Part shown: in pieces, positions 33,929 to 45,181 of the stretch
How the letters are laid out: each line of letters starts with the position of its first letter
How positions within the stretch are numbered: the first letter of the stretch is position 1
From: G965250275 sp965250275
GTDB taxonomy: Bacteria > Pseudomonadota > Alphaproteobacteria > Rhodobacterales > Rhodobacteraceae
Direction of reading: 5' to 3'
DNA: 64,000 nucleotides
NCBI GenBank assembly: GCA_965250275.1
Contig: OZ252297.1
Location: 186,001 to 250,000 of the forward strand
Made by a program: the position numbers and the translations under genes
Notes under the pieces: model-generated
The model's input: the letters and a program-made list of their open reading frames with translations, nothing else
The model's database searches: none
What the model was told of the DNA's origin: nothing

Positions 33929-36643
33929 TCAGACGAAACGCCCGTGACAGTGCTTGAACTTCTTGCCGCTGCCGCACGGACAGGGGTCATTTCGACCGGG
34001 GTTTCCCCAAGTTGTCGGGTCATCTTCGACAAAACCCTCGATGGCGGGGCCCGCTTCCGGACCTGCGCCAACAGTCTCGAGTTTTGGCTTCGGCGCGGCG
34101 GCTTGTTGCAGCGCCTGTTGTTCAGCCGCCAGACGTGCGAGCATTTCGCGCTGCTCGTCTTCGGTCAGCGGTCGAATGTTAGACAGTTGCTTGGTCACCG
34201 TTGACCGCAGTGAGTCCAGCAGACCTTCGAACAGCTGAAACCCTTCGTTTTTGTATTCGTTGAGCGGATCGCGATTTGCATAGCCCCGAAAACCGACAAC
34301 AGACCGCAAATGCTCAAGGGTCAGCAAATGCTCGCGCCACTTGGTGTCGATGGCGTTCAGCAGCACCTGCTTTTCAATATTGCGCATGTTCTCTGCGCCA
34401 AAATCGACGGCCTTCTTGGCCATGAACTCGTCGGCAGCCTTGGCAATCCGTTCAGCAATCTGTTCGTCATCAACGCCTTCTTCTTCGGCCCATTCGATGA
34501 CCGGAACATCAATGCCAAGCTCTTCGATCACCTGCGCATACAGCCCCTCAACATCCCATTGATCGGCATAGGTCTTGGGCGGCATGTGATGTTCGATCAG
34601 GTCGTCAATCACCTGATGCCGCATATCGGCTGTGATCTCCGACAGATCGTCAGCCGCCATGATTTCGCGCCGTTGATCGAAAATCACGCGGCGCTGGTCA
34701 TTCATAACATCATCGAACTTCAGGATTTGCTTGCGCATGTCGAAGTTGCGGCCTTCGACTTTGGCCTGCGCCCGCTCGAGTGACTTGTTGACCCACGGAT
34801 GAACGATGGCTTCGCCTTCTTTCAGACCCAGTGTCTTAAGCACCTTGTCCAACCGGTCGGAGCCAAAGATCCGCATCAGGTCGTCTTCGAGGCTGAGATA
34901 GAAAGCCGTACGACCGGGGTCGCCCTGGCGCCCCGAACGACCGCGCAGCTGATTGTCGATACGGCGGCTTTCATGGCGTTCGGACGCCATAACGAAAAGA
35001 CCACCCGCATCGATCACTTGATTCTTCTCGTCCGCGTGCCGGGCCTCTTCCTCCGCACGCAAGGCCTCGGGATCTGCTTCCGGGTTTTGGGCCAGCGCCT
35101 CAAGGACTTTCATTTCGACATTGCCGCCGAGTTGAATGTCGGTCCCGCGTCCAGCCATGTTGGTGGCAATCGTTACGGCGCCATACTTGCCGGCATCGGC
35201 CACAATTTGAGCTTCTTGGGCATGCTGGCGGGCGTTCAACACGTTGTGCGGAATGCCTTCACGCTCCAGCAGCTTGCTGAGCATCTCAGACTTCTCGATT
35301 GATGTGGTCCCCAAAAGCACAGGCTGACCCTTGTCATGCGCCTCTTTGGTTTCTTCGATCATGGCGGTGTATTTTTCTTCGGCCGTTCGATACACGCGGT
35401 CATCTTCGTCGGCACGTGCGATGGGCCGGTTTGTCGGAACCTCAACAACACCCAGACCGTAGATCTCTGCAAACTCTTCCGCCTCTGTGGCCGCAGTGCC
35501 AGTCATCCCAGCCAGCTTGTCATAAAGCCGGAAAAAGTTCTGAAAGGTCACGCTGGCCAGCGTCACGTTTTCAGGCTCGATCTTAACGTTTTCCTTGGCC
35601 TCAATTGCCTGGTGCAGACCATCGGACAACCGCCGGCCCGGCATCATGCGGCCTGTGAACTCATCGATCAGAATGACCTGTCCATCCCGAACGATGTAAT
35701 CTTTGTCCTTTTGAAACAGTTTGTGGGCGCGCAAACTTTGATTCACGTGGTGCACGATGGTCGTGCTCTCCGGATCATAGAGCGACTGGTTCTCTTCCAG
35801 CATGCCACGCGCGTGAAGCTGCTCCTCCAAAAACTCGTTGCCTTCGTCAGTGAACGAAACGTTGCGCGTTTTTTCGTCGATCTCGTAGTGCTCTTCGGAG
35901 AGCGATGGGACGACAGTGTCAATTGACACGTAGAGCTCGGACCGGTCCTGCGACGGACCAGAAATAATCAGCGGGGTTCGTGCTTCGTCCACAAGGATAC
36001 TGTCGACCTCGTCGACGATCGCATAGTGATGATGGCGCTGGAACACTTCGGAGAGTTCCGACTTCATGTTGTCGCGCAGATAGTCGAACCCGAACTCATT
36101 GTTCGTGCCGTATGTGATGTCCGACTCGTAGGCTGTTTTCTTATTCTCTTGCGGCATATCGGGATAGACCACACCGGTGCTCATTCCCAGCAAGCTGAAC
36201 ACATTGCCCATCCATTCAGCGTCGCGACGGGCGAGGTAGTCGTTCACAGTCACGATATGAACGCCTTTCCCGGTGAGCGCGTTCAAATATGCCGGGAATG
36301 TTGCGACGAGGGTTTTGCCCTCACCAGTCTTCATTTCGGCAATGTTGCCCTGATGCAGAAAAATCCCGCCCATGAGCTGAACATCAAAGGCCCGCAGGCC
36401 CAGCGCACGTTTGGCCGCCTCACGACAGGTTGCAAATGCCTCCGGGAGGAGATCATCCAGGCTCTCACCTTTTTCCAGACGCGCGCGGAATTCGTCCGTC
36501 TTCTGACGCAGTCCATCTTCGTCGAGTTTTTCGAAGTCTGCCTCAAGCGCGTTGATCTTTTCGACGATGGGGCGCGTCGCCTTGATTTTGCGGTCGTTCG
36601 GCGTCCCGAACACCTTTTTGGCGATTGATCCCAAACCCAACAT
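33929..36643 (-). CDS. secA: Preprotein translocase ATPase SecA
   Basis: 904 residues from the ATG at 36643, preceded by TGGAGTG; a longer frame to 36778 is not conserved. Begins LGLGSIAKKVFGTPNDRKIK. Walker A MKTGEGKTLVATFPAYL, DEAD-type VDEVDSILVDEARTPLI, and TNMAGRGTDIQLGG and RGRSGRQGDPG of the second motor domain are present. The C-terminal zinc motif CPCGSGKKFKHCHG, which binds SecB and phospholipid, is intact. It drives Sec export and faces a divergent periplasmic parvulin gene. Confidence 0.99.
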   Translation of the reverse strand: MLGLGSIAKKVFGTPNDRKIKATRPIVEKINALEADFEKLDEDGLRQKTDEFRARLEKGESLDDLLPEAFATCREAAKRALGLRAFDVQLMGGIFLHQGNIAEMKTGEGKTLVATFPAYLNALTGKGVHIVTVNDYLARRDAEWMGNVFSLLGMSTGVVYPDMPQENKKTAYESDITYGTNNEFGFDYLRDNMKSELSEVFQRHHHYAIVDEVDSILVDEARTPLIISGPSQDRSELYVSIDTVVPSLSEEHYEIDEKTRNVSFTDEGNEFLEEQLHARGMLEENQSLYDPESTTIVHHVNQSLRAHKLFQKDKDYIVRDGQVILIDEFTGRMMPGRRLSDGLHQAIEAKENVKIEPENVTLASVTFQNFFRLYDKLAGMTGTAATEAEEFAEIYGLGVVEVPTNRPIARADEDDRVYRTAEEKYTAMIEETKEAHDKGQPVLLGTTSIEKSEMLSKLLEREGIPHNVLNARQHAQEAQIVADAGKYGAVTIATNMAGRGTDIQLGGNVEMKVLEALAQNPEADPEALRAEEEARHADEKNQVIDAGGLFVMASERHESRRIDNQLRGRSGRQGDPGRTAFYLSLEDDLMRIFGSDRLDKVLKTLGLKEGEAIVHPWVNKSLERAQAKVEGRNFDMRKQILKFDDVMNDQRRVIFDQRREIMAADDLSEITADMRHQVIDDLIEHHMPPKTYADQWDVEGLYAQVIEELGIDVPVIEWAEEEGVDDEQIAERIAKAADEFMAKKAVDFGAENMRNIEKQVLLNAIDTKWREHLLTLEHLRSVVGFRGYANRDPLNEYKNEGFQLFEGLLDSLRSTVTKQLSNIRPLTEDEQREMLARLAAEQQALQQAAAPKPKLETVGAGPEAGPAIEGFVEDDPTTWGNPGRNDPCPCGSGKKFKHCHGRFV

Positions 36644-36814
36644 GTTCACTCCAGAGGCTTTGACATTTTCGTGCGCGTCGCAGACTTGCCCGCCTTGCAC
36701 GCAGCCCGTAGATACGTGAGAGAAGACGGCCCCGCCGTGGCCACAAGGCGATGTAAGGGTCGGGCGAAACAGTGTCAACGCCGTGCACCGAAACGGCCCC
36801 TACAGGATACCCCA

Positions 36815-37666
36815 ATGAACAAAGGTTTTACTCTGTTTTCTTCGCTCGTCGTGGCCGCATGCCTTGCAATGCCCCTCACAGCGGACGAGGCCAAGGATCC
36901 CAACTCTGTGATTGCGCGCGTGAACGGCGAAGATATCACGCTGGGCCACATGATGATCGCCTATGCAACCCTCCCCGACCAGTTTCGGGACTATCCGCCC
37001 GAAGCTCTGTTTGACGGCATTCTGGATCAACTGATCCAGCAGACTGCTCTATCGCAATCGGCATCAGGAGACGTGCCCGACCATGTCCGATTGTCTCTTG
37101 AAAACGAGCGCCGCTCCCTCATGGCCGCCGAGGTGGTCGAAGACCTGCTGGCAGAAGAGATTTCCGAGCAGGACATTCAGGCTGCTTATGATGCCCAGTT
37201 CGTCGACTCCGACCAGGGCGAAGAATACAGCGCAGCTCATATCTTGGTGGAGACCGAAGAAGAGGCGAACGCGATCAAAGAAGAACTGGATGGGGGCGCG
37301 GATTTCGCAAAACTCGCTCAGGAGAAATCAACCGGGCCGTCGGGGCCACGGGGCGGCGACCTAGGATGGTTCGGTCCGGGGATGATGGTGCCTGAATTCG
37401 AGGCAGCAGCCGTGGCGCTGGAGCCCGGTCAAGTATCAGAGCCAGTGCAGACCCAGTTTGGCTGGCATGTCATCCAACTGAACGACGTGCGCGCGAAGCA
37501 GGCTCCGGCAATGGAACTGGTCAGAGATGAACTTCTTGCGCGGCTGCAGCGCGACGCAGTTCAGGCACATGTCGAGTCGCTGACCGAGAGCGCGAACATA
37601 GAGCGCTTGGAGATAGAAGGGCTGGAGCCCTCGGTCATAGGCGAGTTGGATCTCGTCCGGAAGTAA
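36815..37666 (+). CDS. Periplasmic parvulin-type peptidyl-prolyl isomerase
   Basis: 283 residues from the ATG at 36815 (AGGATACCCC upstream); the frame extends 48 codons further without a binding site. Signal peptide 1-23 (VVAACLAMPLTADEA). A SurA/PrsA-like helical N-domain precedes one parvulin domain at about 135-235: EEYSAAHILVETEEEANAI, FAKLAQEKSTGPSGPRGGDLGWFGPGMMVPEFEAAAVAL, FGWHVIQLND. It helps fold exported proteins and diverges from secA. The short acidic C-terminus distinguishes it from SurA, which has two parvulin domains. Confidence 0.92.
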   Translation: MNKGFTLFSSLVVAACLAMPLTADEAKDPNSVIARVNGEDITLGHMMIAYATLPDQFRDYPPEALFDGILDQLIQQTALSQSASGDVPDHVRLSLENERRSLMAAEVVEDLLAEEISEQDIQAAYDAQFVDSDQGEEYSAAHILVETEEEANAIKEELDGGADFAKLAQEKSTGPSGPRGGDLGWFGPGMMVPEFEAAAVALEPGQVSEPVQTQFGWHVIQLNDVRAKQAPAMELVRDELLARLQRDAVQAHVESLTESANIERLEIEGLEPSVIGELDLVRK

Positions 37667-37681
37667 CTGTCAGGTTCCGCA

Positions 37682-38896
37682 ATGCAGCGTTCCCCTCTGG
37701 CTCCGGCCACGTTTCCTGATCTTCCCGTGATCAACGGGGTGAAGTTTGCCTCTGTCGCCGCTGGCGTCCGTTACACGGGCCGCAAGGATGTGATGCTCGC
37801 AGTGCTGACGCCCGGCACTTCTGTGGCCGGCGTCTTTACCCGTTCACTGACCCGCGCAGCGCCTGTTCTGGATTGTCAGTCCAAACTGGGGAGCGACCCC
37901 ACGCCCGGTGCGGCTATTCTGGTCAACGCAGGGAACGCCAATGCCTTTACCGGCCACTTTGGTCAGACCTCGGTTGCGGCAATCTCCGGCGCGGTGGCTG
38001 AATTGACGGAAGTTCCTCAAGAACGGGTGTTCACGGCCTCCACGGGTGTGATCGGCGAGCCTTTGCCGCATGACCGCATATTGGATTGTTTGACAGAGCT
38101 TTCAGATGGCCTCGAAGAAGGGGGAATCGAGGGCGCCGCACAGGCGATCATGACCACGGATACTTTTCCGAAGGGCTCTGCCGCCGAGCTTTCAATCGGC
38201 GGCCAGCTTGTCAGGATAGCTGGGATCGCAAAGGGATCCGGGATGATCGCCCCGGATATGGCCACGATGCTGGTCTACATTTTTACCGACGCAAAAATTC
38301 CGCAGGCCGAGCTGCAACATCTGCTTGTTGAGCTGAACGATGTGACATTCAACTGCATCACGGTCGACAGTGACACATCAACCTCGGACAGCCTCATGGC
38401 TTGCGCCACCGGGGCATCGAACGTTGACGTCAGCGGAAATCCAGCGTTCCGCGATGCGCTTCATGGAGTGATGCGCGACCTTGCGCATCAGGTCGTTCGG
38501 GACGGCGAGGGCGCCACCAAGTTCGTCGAAATTCAGATCACCGGAGCCGCAACGCACGAGGAGGCCAAGGTTCATGGTCTGTCTATTGCGAATTCGCCGC
38601 TGGTTAAGACCGCTATAGCGGGCGAAGATCCCAACTGGGGCCGCATTGTGATGGCGATCGGAAAGTCTGGCGCGCAAGCGGACCGTGACAAATTGAAAAT
38701 CTCATTTGGCGAGGTTCTGGTTGCGGAGAAAGGCTGGGTCAGCCCTGACTACGAGGAAAGCCAGGCCGCCAGCTACATGAAGCAGGGCTCATTGACGATT
38801 GCGGTCGATGTGGGGGTCGGCACAGGAAAGGCAACCGTTTGGACCTGCGACCTGACGCATCGCTACATCGAAATCAACGCGGACTACCGGTCGTGA
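37682..38896 (+). CDS. argJ: Bifunctional ornithine acetyltransferase/N-acetylglutamate synthase ArgJ
   Basis: 404 residues. It is made as a precursor that cuts itself before T195 in GMIAPDMATMLVYIFTDA; the new N-terminal Thr is the nucleophile. Other blocks: VNAGNANAFTG, FTASTGVIGEPLP, TVDSDTSTSDS and AGEDPNWGRIVMAIGKSG. It recycles the acetyl group in arginine synthesis. Starts 15 bases after the parvulin stop and overlaps mutT at its end. Confidence 0.97.
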   Translation: MQRSPLAPATFPDLPVINGVKFASVAAGVRYTGRKDVMLAVLTPGTSVAGVFTRSLTRAAPVLDCQSKLGSDPTPGAAILVNAGNANAFTGHFGQTSVAAISGAVAELTEVPQERVFTASTGVIGEPLPHDRILDCLTELSDGLEEGGIEGAAQAIMTTDTFPKGSAAELSIGGQLVRIAGIAKGSGMIAPDMATMLVYIFTDAKIPQAELQHLLVELNDVTFNCITVDSDTSTSDSLMACATGASNVDVSGNPAFRDALHGVMRDLAHQVVRDGEGATKFVEIQITGAATHEEAKVHGLSIANSPLVKTAIAGEDPNWGRIVMAIGKSGAQADRDKLKISFGEVLVAEKGWVSPDYEESQAASYMKQGSLTIAVDVGVGTGKATVWTCDLTHRYIEINADYRS

Positions 38897-39291
38897 AAAC
38901 CGTTCTTGTCGCTGCCGTGGCATTGATCGATGTCGATGGCCGTGTCCTGCTGGCCCAGCGGCCAGAAGGTAAATCCATGGCGGGTCTGTGGGAGTTTCCC
39001 GGCGGCAAAGTCGAGCCGGGTGAGACCCCCGAAACCGCGCTGATCCGGGAGCTGCAAGAAGAACTTGGAATCGACACCTGGGAATCCTGCCTGGCGCCAC
39101 TGACCTTTGCGAGCCACAGCTACGACGACTTCCACCTGCTCATGCCCCTTTTTGCTTGCCGGAAATGGCAAGGCATACCCGTCGCAAAGGAGGGGCAGGC
39201 ATTGGATTGGGTCCGGCCCGCACGGCTTCGCGACTACCCGATGCCAGCAGCAGATTTACCCTTGATCCCGATCCTCAGGGACTGGCTATAG
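38893..39291 (+). CDS. mutT: 8-oxo-dGTP diphosphatase MutT
   Basis: 132 residues with a GTG start that overlaps the argJ stop (GTGA). The longer frame from 38839 lies inside argJ and is rejected. NUDIX box at about 36-58: GGKVEPGETPETALIRELQEELGI. The start KTVLVAAVALIDVDGRVLLAQRPEGKSMAGLWEFPGGK matches MutT. It cleans oxidised dGTP from the nucleotide pool. Confidence 0.93.
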   Translation: MKTVLVAAVALIDVDGRVLLAQRPEGKSMAGLWEFPGGKVEPGETPETALIRELQEELGIDTWESCLAPLTFASHSYDDFHLLMPLFACRKWQGIPVAKEGQALDWVRPARLRDYPMPAADLPLIPILRDWL

Positions 39292-39424
39292 CAGCCGACA
39301 CACGCTAGAGTTGTGAAGAACTCTCTGCCAGCGGGCCTGATTTAGAGTCTTCAGTACAAAAAATGCCTATATATCGTGTACAATTACGGGATAATGACCA
39401 AATTCACGTCAATTTGTTCATTTC

Positions 39425-39452
39425 TTGTTAGTCATTTTTTGAGTACTATATT
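39425..39452 (+). promoter_or_regulatory. AT-rich promoter with direct repeats
   Basis: TTGTTA, 16 bases, TATATT, ending 26 bases before the GTG at 39479. The heptamer TTAGTCA occurs at 39428-39434 and again at 39454-39460, each followed by a T-rich stretch, 26 bases apart. The surrounding 120 bases are far richer in AT than the rest of the window. Confidence 0.45.
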
Positions 39453-39478
39453 TTTAGTCATCTTTGGGGAGATTTGAC

Positions 39479-39613
39479 GTGCTTCGCACCATCACAGTCG
39501 GGACCTGCGTCTCTGTGCAGGGCACTTTTGTGCGCGCCCTGCCTGACGGACGCATCGCCGTAAGGGTTGGAGATACCATTTACGAAGGCCGGCCCGTGAA
39601 ACAGGCCGCCTGA
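39479..39613 (+). CDS. 44-residue small protein, unknown function
   Basis: GTG start preceded by GGGGAG at a good distance, stop TGA at 39611-39613, then a strong bidirectional terminator. The product is MLRTITVGTCVSVQGTFVRA, then LPDGRIAVRVGDTIYEGRPV and KQAA. It looks like a small beta-barrel: VSVQGTFVRALPDGRIAVRVGDTIYEG has alternating hydrophobic residues, and Gly at turns. No membrane helix. I have a faint memory of similar small proteins in Roseobacters but know no function. It has its own promoter, so it is a single-gene unit. Confidence 0.7.
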   Translation: MLRTITVGTCVSVQGTFVRALPDGRIAVRVGDTIYEGRPVKQAA

Positions 39614-39631
39614 CCGGCGATCACTCACAAA

Positions 39632-39661
39632 AAAATGGCACGGTGCAAGCCGTGCCATTTT
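39632..39661. terminator. Bidirectional terminator between the small gene and infB
   Basis: AAAATGGCACGG, six-base loop, CCGTGCCATTTT: a perfect 12-base-pair stem with an A-run before it and a T-run in it, so it can end both converging transcripts. Confidence 0.88.
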
Positions 39662-39682
39662 CTATTCTGAGGGACTCACTCG

Positions 39683-42166
<2,484 letters not shown>

Positions 42167-42174
42167 AAAGCTCT

Positions 42175-42795
42175 TTATCCTTCCCGGTGGCCACTACCAC
42201 CGTCCGTATTACGCACGCCCTGCAACCGTCGGGCATCCTCTACAACACGTTTTGCGAGTCCACCAGAGGCGACCGCGGCGTGAATGACAGTTTGGCGCGC
42301 AAAAGCCATGCCAAGTTCGTCAGATGAAAGCCAGCCGATGTACTGGCCATAGTGCGGCGTGCTCAACTTCGACTTGCCACGTCCCGATCCATCTGTTGCC
42401 TGAATCAGGATCTGCGCTTCTTCTTTTGCGAGCCAGTCCTTGACCTTTTCGTATCCGGCCACCGCGTCGCCGGACTTTCGGGCAAGGCTGATCAGGTCAA
42501 TGACCCGTCGCGCCAGCAATTGCTCTGTCAGGTCCGCAAGCCCCTCAGGCACTTTGACCTGTCGTTTGAAGGCCTTTGCAAAGGCCCGCTTGGACACAGC
42601 AAGATCGAGTGCCGCGCGGTCCGCGGAAACGTATACACCGCGACCGGGCAGTTTGCCCAGTATGTCAGGCACAACCTCATCAGAAGGCCCTACAACAAAC
42701 CGGATCAACCCATGCTTGGGCTGCACCTCACCTGTCGAGATGCATTTGCGATCCGGACCATCCGCGCGATCCTCTGAGACGCTGCTGCGACCCAT
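42175..42795 (-). CDS. YlxR (DUF448) RNA-binding protein with L7Ae-like domain
   Basis: 206 residues. The N-terminal YlxR domain (about 10-90) has the usual plan RKCISTGEVQPKHGLIRFVVGPSDEVVPDILGKLPGRGVYVS; the common GRGAW variant appears as GRGVYV. Residues about 95-190 resemble ribosomal L7Ae-like proteins (LISLARKSGDAVAGYEKVKDWL, ILIQATDGSGRGKSKL). The two-domain form is usual in alphaproteobacteria. The gene lies 22 bases after nusA and 8 before infB; its product probably touches RNA or RNase P in the transcription-translation machinery. Confidence 0.88.
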   Translation of the reverse strand: MGRSSVSEDRADGPDRKCISTGEVQPKHGLIRFVVGPSDEVVPDILGKLPGRGVYVSADRAALDLAVSKRAFAKAFKRQVKVPEGLADLTEQLLARRVIDLISLARKSGDAVAGYEKVKDWLAKEEAQILIQATDGSGRGKSKLSTPHYGQYIGWLSSDELGMAFARQTVIHAAVASGGLAKRVVEDARRLQGVRNTDGGSGHREG

Positions 42796-42817
42796 TTCGA
42801 TCCAGACGAGGCCTGAA

Positions 42818-44440
42818 TCAGGCCCCGGCCTCCTGCTGTTCGGCGTCTTCGCCCTCTGCGTCTTCCTCTGCCGCTTCGAGATCCGCCGGATCGACCCACC
42901 CCAAAAGGATGCGGGCGGTCATGACCATGTTCTGTGCCTCTTCCAGTGAAACGTCAAAGGGCTCCAGCAGCCCGTCGTCCTTGATGCGCTCGCCATCGAC
43001 GGTTGTCCAGCCGCCTGCCAACTCCCAGTCCGCACAGGTTGCAAAGTCTTCAAGCGTCTTCACGCCGTCTTTCGCCAGCGCTTCGATCATTTGGGGTGTC
43101 AGCCCTTCAAATTCAACCAGGCTGTCTTCAACGCCCAGCGCGCGTGCATTCTCCAGAGCCGCTTTGTTCACTGCGTCCAGATAGTCGCGCGCCCGTGCCT
43201 GGAGTTCCTCAGCAGTTCCTTCATCGACACCGTCGATGACCAGCAGTTCCTCAAGCTCGACATAGGCCACTTCCTCGAGGTTTGTGAAACCTTCGGAAAC
43301 CAGCAGCTGCGCAAAGAACTCATCAAGGTCCAGCGTGTCCATGAACAGCTTGGTGCGCTGCTCAAACTCGGCCTGACGGCGCGCGCTTTCCTCCTCTTCG
43401 GTCATGATGTCGATGTCCAGACCGGTCAGTTGCGAGGCAAGCCGAACGTTCTGACCGCGACGACCGATGGCGAGGCTCAGTTGCTCTTCGGGCACGACGA
43501 CCTCGATGCGTTCTGCCTCTTCGTCCAGAACAACCTTGCTGACTTCGGCAGGTTGCAGCGCATTCACCAGGAACGTGGGCTGATCCTCGTTCCACGGAAT
43601 GATGTCGATCTTTTCACCTTGCAGTTCGTTCACCACGGCCTGCACACGGCTGCCGCGCATACCCACGCAGGCACCGACAGGATCGATCGAGTTGTCGTAG
43701 GAAATCACTGCAATCTTTGCCCGGCTGCCGGGGTCGCGGGCGACAGCCTTGATTTCGATGATACCGTCGTAGATCTCCGGCACTTCCATCTTGAAGAGTT
43801 CGGCCATGAACTCAGGTGCGGTACGCGACAGGAATATCTGCGGCCCGCGCGGCTCGCGGCGCACATCCTTGATGTAGCACCGAATACGGTCATTGGGCCG
43901 ATAGCTTTCGCGTCCGATCTTTTCGTTGCGGCGCAGGATCGCCTCGCCGGTGCCGACATCAACGATGACGTTGCCATACTCTTCGCGTTTGACTTGCCCG
44001 TTGATGATCGTGCCTGCGCGATCCTTGAACTCTTCGAACTGGCGGTCGCGTTCCGCTTCGCGCACTTTTTGCAGAATCACCTGTTTGGCCGACTGAGCCG
44101 CGATGCGCCCCATCTCGACGGGCGGCACTTCTTCGATGAACTGATCGCCGACCTTAGGATCGTCGAGATACTGTTTGGCCTGCTCAACCGTGAATTCAGC
44201 CTGATAGTTTTCAAGCTCTTCGTCCTCAACCACAGTCCGCACGCGCGTGAACGTCGCCTTCCCGGTTTTGCGGTCGATGGACACCCGTATGTCCATCTCG
44301 CTGCCATAGCGGCTCTTCGCGGCGCGTGCGAGAGACTCTTCCATCGCTTCAACAACAAGCGCGGGGTCGATCATCTTTTCGCGCGCCACAGCGTCGGCGG
44401 TCTGCAACAGTTCCAGTTGGTTGGCGGATGTGATTGCCAT
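42818..44440 (-). CDS. nusA: Transcription elongation/termination factor NusA
   Basis: 540 residues. NusA N-domain (ANQLELLQTADAVAREKMIDPALVVEAMEESL), S1 domain (GTIINGQVKREEYGNVIVDVGTGEAILRRNEKIGRE), KH domains (PGSRAKIAVISYDNSIDPVGACVGMRGSRVQAVVNELQGEKIDIIPW), then two helix-hairpin-helix C-terminal repeats (LLVIDGVDEGTAEELQARA, LTPQMIEALAKDGVKTLEDFATCADWEL) and an acidic tail. It binds RNA polymerase and nascent RNA. Its ATG overlaps the rimP stop. Confidence 0.98.
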   Translation of the reverse strand: MAITSANQLELLQTADAVAREKMIDPALVVEAMEESLARAAKSRYGSEMDIRVSIDRKTGKATFTRVRTVVEDEELENYQAEFTVEQAKQYLDDPKVGDQFIEEVPPVEMGRIAAQSAKQVILQKVREAERDRQFEEFKDRAGTIINGQVKREEYGNVIVDVGTGEAILRRNEKIGRESYRPNDRIRCYIKDVRREPRGPQIFLSRTAPEFMAELFKMEVPEIYDGIIEIKAVARDPGSRAKIAVISYDNSIDPVGACVGMRGSRVQAVVNELQGEKIDIIPWNEDQPTFLVNALQPAEVSKVVLDEEAERIEVVVPEEQLSLAIGRRGQNVRLASQLTGLDIDIMTEEEESARRQAEFEQRTKLFMDTLDLDEFFAQLLVSEGFTNLEEVAYVELEELLVIDGVDEGTAEELQARARDYLDAVNKAALENARALGVEDSLVEFEGLTPQMIEALAKDGVKTLEDFATCADWELAGGWTTVDGERIKDDGLLEPFDVSLEEAQNMVMTARILLGWVDPADLEAAEEDAEGEDAEQQEAGA

Positions 44441-45042
44441 CAGATACTCTCCTGCGTCGTTCCGGCATTTGCATCTTCTGCAGACGCTTCTTCTTCGATT
44501 TCGTCGAAATGATCTTCGTTCAGGGCGCCCGCCGCTTTGCGCTGGCGCAGCATTTCCTTGATCAGATCGTCCGTCAGGACCAGCTTTGCATCGCTTAGCC
44601 AGTCGAATTTCAAACCAATGGTGCCTTCCTCGATGTTGATCAGCACCTCGTCTCCTTCATGACCAGCCAGCACACCCTTAAAGCGTCGGCGACCATCAAT
44701 GAGATCAGTAGTTTCGAGTTTGGCCTCGTATCCTTCGAACATGTCGAAGTCTTTCAGGCGTGTCAGCGGGCGGTCGATTCCGGGGCTGGACACCTCCAGC
44801 GTGTAGGCATCCAAAATCGGATCCTCAACATCCAGAACTGCGCTGACCGCGTTGGAAATCTGGGCGCAGTCGTCCACCTCGATCCCACCGCCGGCTTTAT
44901 CTGCCATGATTTGCAGCGTGGTGGATTTCCCAGACATCAGGCGCACACGCACCAGTTCGTACCCCAGATCTTCGATCACGGGGGTTATGATCTCTGCAAG
45001 GCGCCGGTCAATGGCAGCTTTCGCAATCAGGTCGTTTGACAT
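44440..45042 (-). CDS. rimP: Ribosome maturation factor RimP
   Basis: 200 residues from the ATG at 45042 (MSNDLIAKAAIDRRLAEIITPVIEDLGYELVRVRLM); a 40-codon upstream extension runs through the leader hairpin and is rejected. The DDCAQISNAVSAVLDVEDPILDAYTLEVSSPGIDRPLTRLKDFDMFEGYEAKLET block is RimP. It aids 30S assembly. The C-terminal acidic extension is longer than in E. coli. First gene of the nusA-infB operon. Confidence 0.95.
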   Translation of the reverse strand: MSNDLIAKAAIDRRLAEIITPVIEDLGYELVRVRLMSGKSTTLQIMADKAGGGIEVDDCAQISNAVSAVLDVEDPILDAYTLEVSSPGIDRPLTRLKDFDMFEGYEAKLETTDLIDGRRRFKGVLAGHEGDEVLINIEEGTIGLKFDWLSDAKLVLTDDLIKEMLRQRKAAGALNEDHFDEIEEEASAEDANAGTTQESI

Positions 45043-45055
45043 AGGTCCACAGAAC

Positions 45056-45078
45056 AAAAAAACGGGCCCGCGGCCCGT
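45056..45078 (-). terminator. Terminator/attenuator just upstream of rimP
   Basis: On the minus strand ACGGGCC, loop GCG, GGCCCGT, followed directly by a run of T (seven T in all from the stem end). It ends only 13 bases before the rimP ATG, 104 bases after the stop of the upstream binding-protein gene. A TATACT on the minus strand (45159-45154) could be a -10 whose transcript would contain the hairpin. Confidence 0.7.
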
Positions 45079-45181
45079 CAGAATTTCCCGGTGGTGCTTC
45101 GGGGCCAGAGCCCGACGCGCCGCTGTTGAGGGGGATATACGCCTGAGGGTCGGAGTATACAACCCGATTCTTAAGCAGCGG

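Noticed and set aside
43091..44512. 473-codon plus-strand frame
   Set aside because: It is exactly antisense to nusA, whose product is a full family match; the frame has low-complexity His/Asp/Leu text caused by GC-rich codon third positions.
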